This document shows, one piece after another, positions 47,120 through 55,803 of a stretch of 64,000 nt of DNA (positions within the stretch are counted from its first letter, which is position 1; every line of letters begins with the position of its first letter). Location of the stretch: assembly GCA_024275165.1 (NCBI GenBank), contig JAJRZQ010000025.1:62001-126000 (forward strand). Direction: 5' to 3'. The notes under the pieces were generated by a model, which worked only from the letters and a program-made list of their open reading frames with translations, had not been told where the DNA came from and did no database searches. The translations under genes and the position numbers were made by a program. The stretch comes from a bacterium. GTDB taxonomy: Bacteria > SAR324 > XYD2-FULL-50-16.

Positions 47120-48064
47120 TTATTGCACATGATAGGTCAAATTCACCGGGTCGCCACCCCGCTGTAACTTAAGACTAAAATTCTTTTCACTGCGGAGTAC
47201 CTTGAACAATTCCATGGCTTTTTCCGGACTGTCGATCTGGTTGCCGTTCACCTCTAAAATCACATCTTCGTTTTTTAAGCCTAGTTTATCATAGAGGCTA
47301 CCGGGGTCAATCGCTTTGATTTGATAGCCCTCAAAGCCGCCATCCTTTTCAAAAGGAACGACTCTCGCCTGATTGAGCAGTTTGGTGAAATTGTTCAACT
47401 CCGCGTCCAACTCTTCAGAGCGGAGAAAAAATTCATTGCCCTGTTGGCGCACCTTCATGTCCCCTTTTTGAGCGGTAGAGGGAGGGGCGCTCCCTTGAGC
47501 CGTCGCGCTTTGCGCTGGGGCCTTGGCCCCGCTGCGATCCACCAGGTTTAGACGCAAGGTTTCCTCTCCTTGACGAATCTCAACATAATTCTCAGCCGCC
47601 ACGACCCGCCCTAAAAAAGCGGAACCAAGCGCATCCCCAGTACCATAAGGCGATTCTTGCTTGGTTTTTTTATCATAGATAATGGCAAAACCCAAAAAAA
47701 AGCCCCGCAACTCCAAAGTGGAGACCATCTGATTTAAACCCACGCTGCTTTGGGTCGGCTTAGAGGGGGCGGCGTTGGCAAAGCTCCCTACCTCCACTTG
47801 AAACAGGTTCGCGCGCAAAATACCGGCATACTGCTCGAGGTGTTTTGTCGTTGCGGGAGCGGGGCGCCGGTTGCCAAGTCTCATTGTTGCGCTGGAGGTT
47901 TGCTCCAACAGCTCGTATTCGATAAGCTTAGCCCCCCAAGTCGCGCTTTGCCACAAGACCCCGAGCAAAAAAAGGAGATTGATCCAGCGAATCCCTACTT
48001 CTAAGGTGAGCTTTCCTTTGAGTTGAGACCCAAATTGAGCCCCCATTTGCGCCCATTGTTCCAT
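47120..48064 (-). CDS. gspC: Type II secretion protein GspC with PDZ domain
   Basis: Inner-membrane component of the type II secretion machine that contacts secretin GspD. 314 residues from ATG 48064 (a GTG lies one codon upstream). One N-terminal membrane helix (IRWINLLFLLGVLWQSATWG), a homology region with LRGFFLGFAIIYDKKTKQES and GDALGSAFLGRVV, and a C-terminal PDZ domain (YQIKAIDPGSLYDKLGLKNE, DVILEVNGNQIDSPEKAMEL). It stands alone here: no gspD or gspE follows, since the next stretch is the MITE region. The prepilin peptidase at 5.7 kb could serve the same system. Confidence 0.88.
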   Translation of the reverse strand: MEQWAQMGAQFGSQLKGKLTLEVGIRWINLLFLLGVLWQSATWGAKLIEYELLEQTSSATMRLGNRRPAPATTKHLEQYAGILRANLFQVEVGSFANAAPSKPTQSSVGLNQMVSTLELRGFFLGFAIIYDKKTKQESPYGTGDALGSAFLGRVVAAENYVEIRQGEETLRLNLVDRSGAKAPAQSATAQGSAPPSTAQKGDMKVRQQGNEFFLRSEELDAELNNFTKLLNQARVVPFEKDGGFEGYQIKAIDPGSLYDKLGLKNEDVILEVNGNQIDSPEKAMELFKVLRSEKNFSLKLQRGGDPVNLTYHVQ

Positions 48065-48165
48065 CACCCTTTCCTTTTCCCTTTTGCATTGCCTTTAAAA
48101 CCCCCTGAGTTCGCACCAGGAATTGAGATTTTATTGTACAACGCTCAACCAAAGCAAGCAATCCC

Positions 48166-49101
48166 TTAACCTCGATAGCTTTTTCCCTGCCAACTTTGGG
48201 CTTTTTTGAGGTTGTTTAAAATATAGTTCTGGGTTTTGCGTTTTTCCAAACACCAATTGGGGGCAACGAGCTGAGCGGGGTCTTCTACGCTGGCGGCGAG
48301 CCGTTGCACGGCGATCTCCGGATTGAGCCCCTCTAAAAAGAACTTCACCTTGTCGGTATAAACTTCCAGGTTATCGGGGGTAAATTCCCCTTGTTGGTAC
48401 ATCTCTGCTAAAGGGGTGCCGGTCAAGACATGCAGGTTATGCAGCTTCACACTCTCTAAGGGGAGGCCGTTGCAAATCTCTGCCGCCTCTCGCACCTCCT
48501 TGAAGTCTTCATTGGGAAAGCCAAAAATCAGGTGAACCCCGACCTCGACCCCGGCCTCTTCCCTTAACCGCGTCACCGCGTCCAAGCTGGCTTGGGCACT
48601 GTGCCCCCGTTTGAGCCAAGCTACCCGGCCCTCTCTAAAGGACTGGGCGCCGATTTCAATGGAGAGGTAGGCCTGCTCGGCGATGCGGCGAAAAAGCGGA
48701 AAAATCCCCTTGGGTAAACAATCGGGCCTGGTGCCGATCACCAGCCCCTTTACCCCGGGCTGGCTGAGCGCGTCCATGAGGTTTTTTTCCAAATGCCGCA
48801 AGCGACCAAAGGTGCTGGTATAGGGCTGAAAATAGACCAAAAAGGCGTCAATGCCCATTTTATCGCGCATTCGTTTTGTATTAACGCGAATCTGGGTTTC
48901 CAAAGATTGCCCATAGATCACCTGCTGCCCCCCGGCGCCCCAATCGTCGCAAAAAATACAGACTTCTTTCGCCTCTCTGACCGGGCAGGTCTCGCTGATC
49001 TGTACCGAGATTTTACGCACCTTTTGCCCAAAGCGCTTGCGATAATACTGCCCAATGGAATAATAGGGTAGGCCGCCTTCAAAAACCACGGTAGGCCCCA
49101 T
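48166..49101 (-). CDS. Radical SAM protein, YhcC-like
   Basis: 311 residues. The iron-sulfur site is Cys39, Cys48 and Cys51 in CPVREAKEVCIFC, a YhcC/TIGR01212-like spacing where a first Cys is followed further on by CxxC. Further marks are the family start YYSIGQYYRKRFG, IGTRPDCLPKGIF, IEIGAQSF and GVHLIFGFPNEDF, and the C-terminal region with PNWCLEKRKTQNYIL. Reaction unknown for the family; a role in tRNA or protein modification is suspected elsewhere. The start overlaps the helicase gene by 23 bases. Confidence 0.88.
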   Translation of the reverse strand: MGPTVVFEGGLPYYSIGQYYRKRFGQKVRKISVQISETCPVREAKEVCIFCDDWGAGGQQVIYGQSLETQIRVNTKRMRDKMGIDAFLVYFQPYTSTFGRLRHLEKNLMDALSQPGVKGLVIGTRPDCLPKGIFPLFRRIAEQAYLSIEIGAQSFREGRVAWLKRGHSAQASLDAVTRLREEAGVEVGVHLIFGFPNEDFKEVREAAEICNGLPLESVKLHNLHVLTGTPLAEMYQQGEFTPDNLEVYTDKVKFFLEGLNPEIAVQRLAASVEDPAQLVAPNWCLEKRKTQNYILNNLKKAQSWQGKSYRG

Positions 49102-50470
49102 GTTCTCTGCGTTTTTTGCTGGTGTAGATCTCGGTGGTGCCGAGGGTGACCAATTCGTATAAAATAGCTTGCTTGCCGGTTTGGGGCCGCAAGATACGGC
49201 CTAGGCGCTGTACATGCTCGCGGGTCGTGCTGCTGCCCGAAACCACAATGGCCACCCCTGCCTCGGGGACATCCACCCCTTCGTTCAATACTCGAGAATT
49301 CACCAAGTAGGGCCAACGACCAGAACGAAAGTGAGCTAAAATCTTCTTGCGCTCCTTGGCTTTGGTTTCGTGGGTGATCAAGGGCAATAAAAAAAGGGAA
49401 GCGATTTTTAAAGCGGTTTTATTGTCTTGGGTAAAAATCAATATTCGGTCTTGTTTGTGTTGGTGCAACAGGGCGGCGATTTGTTCCAGCTTCGCCCCAG
49501 AACTGGTTGAAATCTCTTTTTGACGGCGAAAGGCCTGTAAGGCTTCCCTTCCTTCGGGGCTGCGATAGGCGCGCGTGACAAAGCGTTCCCAGGCACCGGG
49601 AAAGGAAAAATTTTCCCCCCGCTCATCGCGAAAAGCGAGGTAGATGCCCCTGGCGTATTCATACTCCTCTCGTTCTTCTTCGTTCAGTTCGACCTCCACC
49701 ACGCGCGTCTCATAGGGGGCCAAATATTGACCGCTCATCTGCTGAATCTGCTGCTGGTACACCAAGGGGCCGCAGACCTCGTTCAACAAAAGCAACCGGT
49801 CGGCCTCTTCATTGGGAGTGGCGGTCAGCCCTAAGCGATAGGGGGCTAAGTAACTGCGGGCCATTTCTCCATAACCGGGGGCAGGCAAATGGTGGCACTC
49901 GTCGAAAACCAAAAGGCCAAATCGCCTCCCCAACGATTCGGCGTGAATCCTCGCGGAGTCATAGGTGGAAACGGTGAGAGGTAAAATCTCCTTCGCTCCC
50001 CCACCCAACAAACCCACCGGTTGCTTAAATTGCTCGCTCAAAATCCTTTGCCATTGTAAAATAAGATCAATCGTGGGGGCCAAAACCAAGGTGGAGCGTC
50101 CTATTTTTTCCATCACCATGGCGGCCAAATAACTCTTTCCCGAGCCGGTGGGCAATACGCAAACCCCTCTTTTAGCCTTTTGCCAAGCCTTTAAGGCGGC
50201 AAGCTGATAGGCATGAGGGGGAAAGGGGTTGTGCAGTTTTAAGTTGAGATGAGCATAGTTTGGCGCGGAATCTGAATAGCTTAGCCTGTTTCGATGCAGA
50301 TAACGAATCAACTCGCGATATTGGTAGGCGTGAGCTAGATATAGCCCTTGCCGATCATCCCAAGTTAGAAAAGAAAACTCCTGGGGTAAGGGTTTGCGCC
50401 CAGAAAAATCAACCTGGAGGCTACCTGCGGCAAAGGTGATGGTGGGAGCAGTCCAGTTTGAAAAAACCAT
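49079..50470 (-). CDS. XPB/Ssl2-like superfamily 2 helicase
   Basis: 463-residue ATP-dependent DNA helicase like bacterial XPB. N-terminal DNA-damage-recognition-like part (TITFAAGSLQVDFSGRK and YQYRELIRYLHRNR), then motif Ia region with Walker A VLPTGSGKSYLAAMV (about 110), DEAD-like DECHHLPAPGYGEM (about 193), LGLTATPNEEADR, and in the second RecA domain ILIFTQDNKTALKI, LVNSRVLNEGVDVPEAGVAI and QRLGRILRPQTGKQ. XPB homologues act in nucleotide excision repair or transcription elsewhere; in bacteria the role is unclear. It starts 9 bases from the divergent Hfq-like gene. Confidence 0.9.
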   Translation of the reverse strand: MVFSNWTAPTITFAAGSLQVDFSGRKPLPQEFSFLTWDDRQGLYLAHAYQYRELIRYLHRNRLSYSDSAPNYAHLNLKLHNPFPPHAYQLAALKAWQKAKRGVCVLPTGSGKSYLAAMVMEKIGRSTLVLAPTIDLILQWQRILSEQFKQPVGLLGGGAKEILPLTVSTYDSARIHAESLGRRFGLLVFDECHHLPAPGYGEMARSYLAPYRLGLTATPNEEADRLLLLNEVCGPLVYQQQIQQMSGQYLAPYETRVVEVELNEEEREEYEYARGIYLAFRDERGENFSFPGAWERFVTRAYRSPEGREALQAFRRQKEISTSSGAKLEQIAALLHQHKQDRILIFTQDNKTALKIASLFLLPLITHETKAKERKKILAHFRSGRWPYLVNSRVLNEGVDVPEAGVAIVVSGSSTTREHVQRLGRILRPQTGKQAILYELVTLGTTEIYTSKKRREHGAYRGF

Positions 50471-50479
50471 GAGCGGTCA

Positions 50480-50686
50480 ATGGAAAAAAAAGATAAAAAC
50501 ACCGTCCCCCATGAGGCGATTTTACTCAGTAAATTGATTACCGAACAACGCAGCATAAAGATCACCTTTCCCGATGGGGAGTACTTGATTGATCAGCTCC
50601 GATGGCATACCGTAAATCAACTGGGCCTCGTCTCGGGAAAAGTCGTCAATAAACAGGCGATTAAATATTGGGAGCCTGTCATATAG
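50480..50686 (+). CDS. Hfq/Sm-like small protein, divergent
   Basis: 68 residues. The pattern follows Hfq: helix (AILLSKLITEQRSIK), Sm1-like strands with a central Gly (ITFPDGEYLIDQLRWH), loop, and an Sm2-like end VNKQAIKYWEPV in place of Hfq's YKHAISTVVP. The length and strand order fit an Sm fold, which forms RNA-binding rings. Key Hfq residues (the YKH motif, the Gln near residue 8) are changed, so RNA binding is uncertain. It is divergent from the helicase with 9 bases between starts and lies 38 bases before a DUF2254-like gene. No Shine-Dalgarno is clear. Confidence 0.5.
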   Translation: MEKKDKNTVPHEAILLSKLITEQRSIKITFPDGEYLIDQLRWHTVNQLGLVSGKVVNKQAIKYWEPVI

Positions 50687-50724
50687 GCTACCCCAAGCAC
50701 AACACCTTGAAAAGCCGTTTCCCC

Positions 50725-52380
50725 ATGTCTAGGCTGAAAAAAACAAAATATTCCAAAAGCACTTTTGAGGTTTTAACCGCAGAAGAACAGGCAGAGATGC
50801 GAACTCGGCCTAGGCTGGTTGAAAAAACCTCCTTCAGGGCTAAGCTTAATGAATGGTTTATGCCCACCAGCCTGCTCTTAGGCTTTACCTTGGCCTTTTA
50901 TCTGTTGCAGGTGACCTTGAGCGTGGGGTGGTCGAACCCCTTTGCGCTCCTTTCCCGCTCCTTGGGGGTCACCTTAGAGAACATGGACAACGCCACGAGC
51001 TTTTTTGTGGAGGCTTCGGCGGCGATCTTAGGCATTGTCATCACCGTGGTCGCGATTGTGCTGCAATTGGCGGCGCAGCGCTATGGCGCGCGCTTGGTTG
51101 ATTTGTTTTTGGCCGACTCGATCAATCGGATTTATTTCTTTTATATGGTTTCGGCGTTGCTGTACGCGATCATGACCGCCTTTAGCCCCAAAGAGGGGTT
51201 CTTTCCCCAATACGCTATCGAAACCTTGCTCTTTGGCACCTTGGTGGAAATCGCCCTGTTGGCGCCTTACTTTCTTTATATGTTTCGCTTTTTGACCCCC
51301 ACCAATCTGCTCAGCGCGATTCAGGAGTCCAACCAAGAAGCAATGAAAAAAGCCTGCGCCGCCACCAATCAAACTGAATTGAGGAAGCTGCAACTCGAAT
51401 CGGGTCGAACCATTGAACAGGTCACCGATACCGCCCTTTCGGCGACCAGTCAGATGGATCGAAATTTAGGCCTCATGGCGATCAATCAGATTCGAGAAAT
51501 CGGGATGGACTATTTGGAGATGAAAAACAAACTCCCCGAAGAATGGTTTGCCATTGGCCCCGAGATGTTTATTGGAATCAGTTCGGAGTTTTATAAAGAA
51601 ATCTGTGAAAAAAAACTTTGGTTCGAAGCCAAAGCCTTCATGGATATGGAGCTGATTTATAAATCCTCCATTCGTACCATGCCCGACGCGGTCTCCGCCA
51701 TTGCTTACAATATTCGGGTGTTGGGCCTTGAGGCCATGAAAATCAAAGACGATGATTTATTAGACCTCGTGGTTCAATTCTTAAATACCTTTATCCGCAT
51801 CAGCCTCAATGAAAAAAATGTCCGGGCTATTTTCAATCTCTTTTACCAATATCGGCTTTTGGCAGAAGAAATCTTCATCTATAACCCGGAAATGTCGCAA
51901 AAAATTCTCTTTTATTTTAAATATTACGGGGAAACCTGTTTGCAGCAAGGCCTTTTTTTCGTCATGTATACCGCTGCCTACGACATGGAGACCATGGTAG
52001 CCGCCGCTTTTGACCGAGAAGCCACCAATATAAAAGAATTGCTTTTGATTTTTTTAGGGCTCGAAGATAATGTGGATCGAAAAAAGGATGTTTTCGCTTT
52101 TACGGGGATTCGCAAAGCGCAGCTTATTTTGGCGACTTATTTTTACTCCAAGGGAGACCGAGAACTGATCCAATTGATTCTAAACGACCTGAAATCAGAA
52201 ACCGTAGAGCAGTTGACGGCTTGGCGCGATGGCCTGCTCGCCGTGCAAAGTCGAAAATTTTGGGAAGTCACGGATCGGGGGGTTAATTTAGAATATATCG
52301 ACTTGGAACAAAAAAAACAATTGAAGCTCTTTTATAATGAATTTATTCTAGCCCATGCAGATCAATTTAAGAGTTCGTAA
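50725..52380 (+). CDS. DUF2254-like membrane protein
   Basis: 551 residues from ATG 50725. Four membrane helices near the N-terminus (MPTSLLLGFTLAFYLLQVTL; ASAAILGIVITVVAIVLQLA; FYMVSALLYAIMTAF; LVEIALLAPYFLYMFRF) surround AAQRYGARLVDLFLADSINR, like the DUF2254 signature. The remaining 350 residues are a soluble alpha-helical domain (with AIAYNIRVLGLEAMKIKDDD). DUF2254 members are of unknown function. The next gene overlaps its end by 26 bases. The open frame extends to 50668, but the ATG used here fits better. Confidence 0.72.
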   Translation: MSRLKKTKYSKSTFEVLTAEEQAEMRTRPRLVEKTSFRAKLNEWFMPTSLLLGFTLAFYLLQVTLSVGWSNPFALLSRSLGVTLENMDNATSFFVEASAAILGIVITVVAIVLQLAAQRYGARLVDLFLADSINRIYFFYMVSALLYAIMTAFSPKEGFFPQYAIETLLFGTLVEIALLAPYFLYMFRFLTPTNLLSAIQESNQEAMKKACAATNQTELRKLQLESGRTIEQVTDTALSATSQMDRNLGLMAINQIREIGMDYLEMKNKLPEEWFAIGPEMFIGISSEFYKEICEKKLWFEAKAFMDMELIYKSSIRTMPDAVSAIAYNIRVLGLEAMKIKDDDLLDLVVQFLNTFIRISLNEKNVRAIFNLFYQYRLLAEEIFIYNPEMSQKILFYFKYYGETCLQQGLFFVMYTAAYDMETMVAAAFDREATNIKELLLIFLGLEDNVDRKKDVFAFTGIRKAQLILATYFYSKGDRELIQLILNDLKSETVEQLTAWRDGLLAVQSRKFWEVTDRGVNLEYIDLEQKKQLKLFYNEFILAHADQFKSS

Positions 52381-52930
52381 AATACTGACCCGGTTGTCGC
52401 TCACAGCAGGGCTGATCGGGGCCTTGAGCGGCGTTCTTTTGGCGGCCCCCAACCCTTATGAGTCCGCTATCATCAAAAAGCAGGTGCAAGCTTCCTTTCG
52501 CATTTTTATCGACATGTGGAAAGAGGAACTCTATTTTGACATGTATGACCAAGGACAAGGATTTTCGAAAAAAAAGCTCTCCAAGGCTGAATTTTCCCAG
52601 CGGATGGTGGATTTGCCTTGGCGGCCCTCGCTGCGAAAAATTCGGATTATCGACATCAAGACCGATTATCGCAATTTCACCTCCATCTATTTTATCATGG
52701 AGATGGAAAATAAAATCAACCCGCAGCGCAAACTGCTCAAGCAATATACCTTTCACGCGATTATGGAGAAAAAGGGTTGGGTTTTTGACCTCACTCAAAT
52801 TATCCGCGTCCCCTTTATCGGCAAGCATGTCGATTATGAAGAGGAGGCCAAGGAACTGGCTCTGCAAGCGAAAAAAGCGCAACAACCAACCCCAGGCACG
52901 CCGCCGGCAGCGGCGCCAACACCACCCTAA
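52355..52930 (+). CDS. Secreted protein of unknown function
   Basis: 191 residues. A signal-like hydrophobic segment (LTRLSLTAGLIGALSGVLLA, about 11-30) precedes a compact domain with alternating charged and aromatic residues: FRIFIDMWKEELYFDMYDQG, KIRIIDIKTDYRNFTSIYF, KGWVFDLTQIIRVPFIGK. The end is Pro/Ala-rich (TPGTPPAAAPTPP), probably disordered. The pattern recalls small NTF2-like periplasmic proteins, but that is only a suggestion. It overlaps the DUF2254-like gene by 26 bases and ends 12 bases before the next gene. Confidence 0.6.
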   Translation: MQINLRVRKILTRLSLTAGLIGALSGVLLAAPNPYESAIIKKQVQASFRIFIDMWKEELYFDMYDQGQGFSKKKLSKAEFSQRMVDLPWRPSLRKIRIIDIKTDYRNFTSIYFIMEMENKINPQRKLLKQYTFHAIMEKKGWVFDLTQIIRVPFIGKHVDYEEEAKELALQAKKAQQPTPGTPPAAAPTPP

Positions 52931-52942
52931 GCCACCGACACC

Positions 52943-54607
52943 TTGAACTTAAAAAAAACTATCGTGGGACCTCATTTTTTACTCAAAGAAATTTTAAAGG
53001 TCGAGATCTTAGGCCATGCGCAAGAGTTAAGCCCCTTTGCCTTAGATGACATCTTCCAGCGGCTTGGCGAATTGCAAAAAAAAATCCGCGACCGGGCCTT
53101 AACCGGGGATCAGCTTTACGACCTCGCTTTTAGCGCCTCGATGTTTACTACCGGCCTACCGGCCTCCATACAGGGGGAGGCCTTGGCAGAAACTGTTTCC
53201 ATGCTGTTTTTTGCCCAATGGGCGGAGGTGGATAGCCGGGTGGGGTTTGAACTCTTACAAAACCTGGCCTGCTGCAGGTTGCTGCTGCGCTTTAATCAAG
53301 AGGGCCGCTATGATCAAATCCTAGAACAACTCAGCCAAGGGAGCTTGCAAGGGGTTTTATCTCCCCTGGACCCCCGTGGGCCGCTACATTCCGCGGAGCC
53401 GATTCAGTATAGGCAAACAGCGGATAAAATCTCTCTCCAAGGGAGTGAAACCGTTTTTTTTACCCCCTCGGCGCGGGCAAAACTCATTTTAACCCTGGCC
53501 CAAAAGCCGAATCGAGATTGGGCCTTGGCGCTGGTTTACGATCAGGGGCTCGCCCTGCAGCCACTCGCTGAAGGCAGCTATTTCAGCCCGATTCAATTGG
53601 GGTTTTCCTCCGCTTGCCAAGTGGAAGAAGTCGCCATATTGCAAGGGGAGGACATCTACGAAATCAGTGGATTCCGCAAATATATCAACCTTCTCTACAT
53701 GGTGCAAAGTCGGCTAAACTATAAGCGGGCCTTGGGTTGGGCCCAGTCTGAGCAAATTTATCCGAGTTGGCGCAAGACAGAGCAGGCGCAAAAACGGGTT
53801 CCCCTGTCACATCACCCTAGGGTAGCCGATAGCCTGATCGGGATGATGGCAATTTGCCAGGGGCTGGAATCTTTATTTTACCATTCCGTTTTTTATACAG
53901 ACTGCCTGCGTCATGGGGCAAGCAGTCAAAGCCGCTATTTTACCGACCTCAATCAGATTTTTGATCTCATCTTTAAGTTTTACGCCCCGAAGTTGGCCAA
54001 CCGGGTTGCCGTGGGAACCCGCCACATTTTAGGAGCGCGGTACTTTCAGCAAGTAGATTGCGACTTGCTGGCCCAATTGGAACTCATGGGGGGGAGCCCC
54101 TTGGAATTGAGCGGTCAATTGATCCTCCAGACCCTGCAAGCCAACGGAGGGATCGCCTTGCAAACCCTGCTCAAAGAGTTTGAACAGGTCGATGCCCATT
54201 TGGCGATCAGCGAAGACCTAAAAGAAACGATTAATATTTGGCGCGATTTTGTGGGAGGGCTCTTTTTGCTGCATGCCGACCTGTTAGAAGAAGGCGGAGA
54301 GGAAAAAACCTGGGCGAGCGCAATCTACTCGGAAAAAATCGCCACCCTGTTGGGGGATGTGATCCTAGCTCACCTTTTGATTAAGGAGGCCCTGGCAGGA
54401 GAAAAGGAACTCGCTAAACTAGAAGTGAGCTTTTTTAACCTAGAGCAAGAAGCCATCAATCGCCCCGAAGCCCGCCCTTGGTATAATAAAATCCTGCTTG
54501 CCTTGTATTTCACCCACATGGAGCTTTCGGGGCAGGACGCTCAGATTCGCATGATCCAAGAGGCGAAGCTTATGCCTGTGGAGTTGATGTTGGCCGAGAG
54601 CGACTAA
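52943..54607 (+). CDS. Divergent acyl-CoA-dehydrogenase-like protein
   Basis: 554 residues, mainly helical; start is the TTG at 52943 with no clear Shine-Dalgarno. The middle follows the ACAD layout: TADKISLQGSETVFFTPSA (like the family's beta-domain 'lnG.K.fi..'), then LNYKRALGWAQSEQIYPSWR and DSLIGMMAICQGLESLF where ACADs have 'R..aa.alG.a....' and the R..fG..l segment. The usual FAD-binding and catalytic Glu motifs are not recognisable, and the C-terminal 100 residues are extra. It may have lost enzyme activity. It ends a four-gene plus-strand cluster and overlaps the next gene on the other strand by 4 bases. Confidence 0.5.
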   Translation: MNLKKTIVGPHFLLKEILKVEILGHAQELSPFALDDIFQRLGELQKKIRDRALTGDQLYDLAFSASMFTTGLPASIQGEALAETVSMLFFAQWAEVDSRVGFELLQNLACCRLLLRFNQEGRYDQILEQLSQGSLQGVLSPLDPRGPLHSAEPIQYRQTADKISLQGSETVFFTPSARAKLILTLAQKPNRDWALALVYDQGLALQPLAEGSYFSPIQLGFSSACQVEEVAILQGEDIYEISGFRKYINLLYMVQSRLNYKRALGWAQSEQIYPSWRKTEQAQKRVPLSHHPRVADSLIGMMAICQGLESLFYHSVFYTDCLRHGASSQSRYFTDLNQIFDLIFKFYAPKLANRVAVGTRHILGARYFQQVDCDLLAQLELMGGSPLELSGQLILQTLQANGGIALQTLLKEFEQVDAHLAISEDLKETINIWRDFVGGLFLLHADLLEEGGEEKTWASAIYSEKIATLLGDVILAHLLIKEALAGEKELAKLEVSFFNLEQEAINRPEARPWYNKILLALYFTHMELSGQDAQIRMIQEAKLMPVELMLAESD

Positions 54608-55242
54608 AAGGTCAACAAGGCCCCGACCCCGTTGATCTTAAGGTAGTGGGCACCTGCCTTGAGCTGGATTTGATCGACCCGCACCCGCAAGCCGTCAAAA
54701 ATCAGATCAAAGCCCCAGCGCATATAAGGGACTGTTTTTTTAAAAGCATAATCTACCTTATTGAGGGTAAAACTCTCTTCAATTTGAGAGAGACCACCAC
54801 CAAAAAAGAACCCGGCTAAATCGCGAGACATCTCGTAATTGAGCCCGATTCGGGCCTCCTTCATCCGCATTTCAATCCGTTGGCTGGCTAAAGCCCCTGC
54901 AGGCTGAATCTCACTCGGGTAAGCCCAGTCCGCCGTTTCGTATAATCCCGTCCAATTATCGACCTGAATCCCGATCCATTGGTTATCCGCCAAGGTGCTG
55001 CTCATCGGGTTCGGTTGATAGGTTAGCTTGCCTTGGGGGCTTTCATAAGTTTGCAACCCCGCGCCTAGAGCAGGGCGGCTTTTTTTGACTCCCACCTGAA
55101 AATCCCAAGCCGTCAGGGGCTGACTGAAGAAGAACAAAGCAACAACGCAGCAGGCCCCTTGCCGAACAGAGCAAAGCCCCATGCTTAAACCGCGCAAAAG
55201 GCCCTTTAGGGGGGCAAAAAAGCTCTGTGGTGAATGCAACAT
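54604..55242 (-). CDS. Possible outer-membrane beta-barrel protein
   Basis: 212 residues, not recognised. A signal peptide ending at LTAWDFQVG follows an N-terminal hydrophobic region (GACCVVALFFFSQPLTA). After it the sequence has alternating polar/hydrophobic strands (WIGIQVDNWTGLYETADW; RIEMRMKEARIGLNYEMS; FFFGGGLSQIEESFTLN; MRWGFDLIFDGLRVRVDQIQ) and ends in GVGALLTF, like a small porin with an aromatic C-terminus. The start is ATG 55242 or, 60 bases inside, ATG 55182, which gives a more normal signal peptide. Single gene, divergent from the 55.4-kb gene. Confidence 0.6.
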   Translation of the reverse strand: MLHSPQSFFAPLKGLLRGLSMGLCSVRQGACCVVALFFFSQPLTAWDFQVGVKKSRPALGAGLQTYESPQGKLTYQPNPMSSTLADNQWIGIQVDNWTGLYETADWAYPSEIQPAGALASQRIEMRMKEARIGLNYEMSRDLAGFFFGGGLSQIEESFTLNKVDYAFKKTVPYMRWGFDLIFDGLRVRVDQIQLKAGAHYLKINGVGALLTF

Positions 55243-55437
55243 TTTTTATATCAGCTCATTGGTTTGTTTCATTGGGTGAGGCTTTACTCAAAGGCGTTGG
55301 CAAGTTATGTTTTTTTTATTTTCTTTTAATTTTATCTTCTTTTAAGTTTTGCAAATTTCTAGCCTTTTGCCTAGTCCTTGCCTTTTTTCTTGCCAATTAC
55401 CTCGCTCTGGCTAAAGATATTTCTTTAAAAGGAAAGC

Positions 55438-55803
55438 ATGGACAATCCTCGAAAATGCGCGGTTTACTTTGAAGCCGACTTGACCCCCGAAGCCATCGAG
55501 CAAAGAATTGCCGCGATTCGCCTGCTGCAAGGGGTGCGCTTGGTCACCACCGATCAGACCTCGGTCAAGGTGCCGAGGAGAGAAGAAGAAGTGATTTACG
55601 ATACCTCCCCCGACACCACGGCCCAGCGGCATACCATTGACCGCGCCTTGTTATGGGGGGTCGAGCAGGGCAAAATCAACGCCAACCAACTCGCCAAATT
55701 GGATGCCCAACAACTCATTGATCTCGCCTTTGGTTTTTTAGAAATTATGCCGGAAGCGGAAAAAAGAAAACTCGGTGATGAGATCAGTCATTTTATGAAA
55801 TAG
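55438..55803 (+). CDS. Soluble protein of unknown function
   Basis: 121 residues, no signal peptide or membrane helix. The first half looks like an alpha/beta unit (CAVYFEADLTPEAIEQRIAA; LLQGVRLVTTDQTSVKVP) and the second is helical (LLWGVEQGKINANQLAKLDA; LIDLAFGFLEIMPEAEKRKL). AAAAGGAAAGC precedes the ATG. Not recognised. It stands alone after a pyrimidine-rich, T-rich gap and is followed by the second MITE copy. Confidence 0.6.
   Translation: MDNPRKCAVYFEADLTPEAIEQRIAAIRLLQGVRLVTTDQTSVKVPRREEEVIYDTSPDTTAQRHTIDRALLWGVEQGKINANQLAKLDAQQLIDLAFGFLEIMPEAEKRKLGDEISHFMK

Noticed and set aside
46804-47130. A 108-residue open frame on the minus strand through the MITE
   Set aside because: It runs across the repeat and its flank, has no family features, and copy 2 does not keep the frame.
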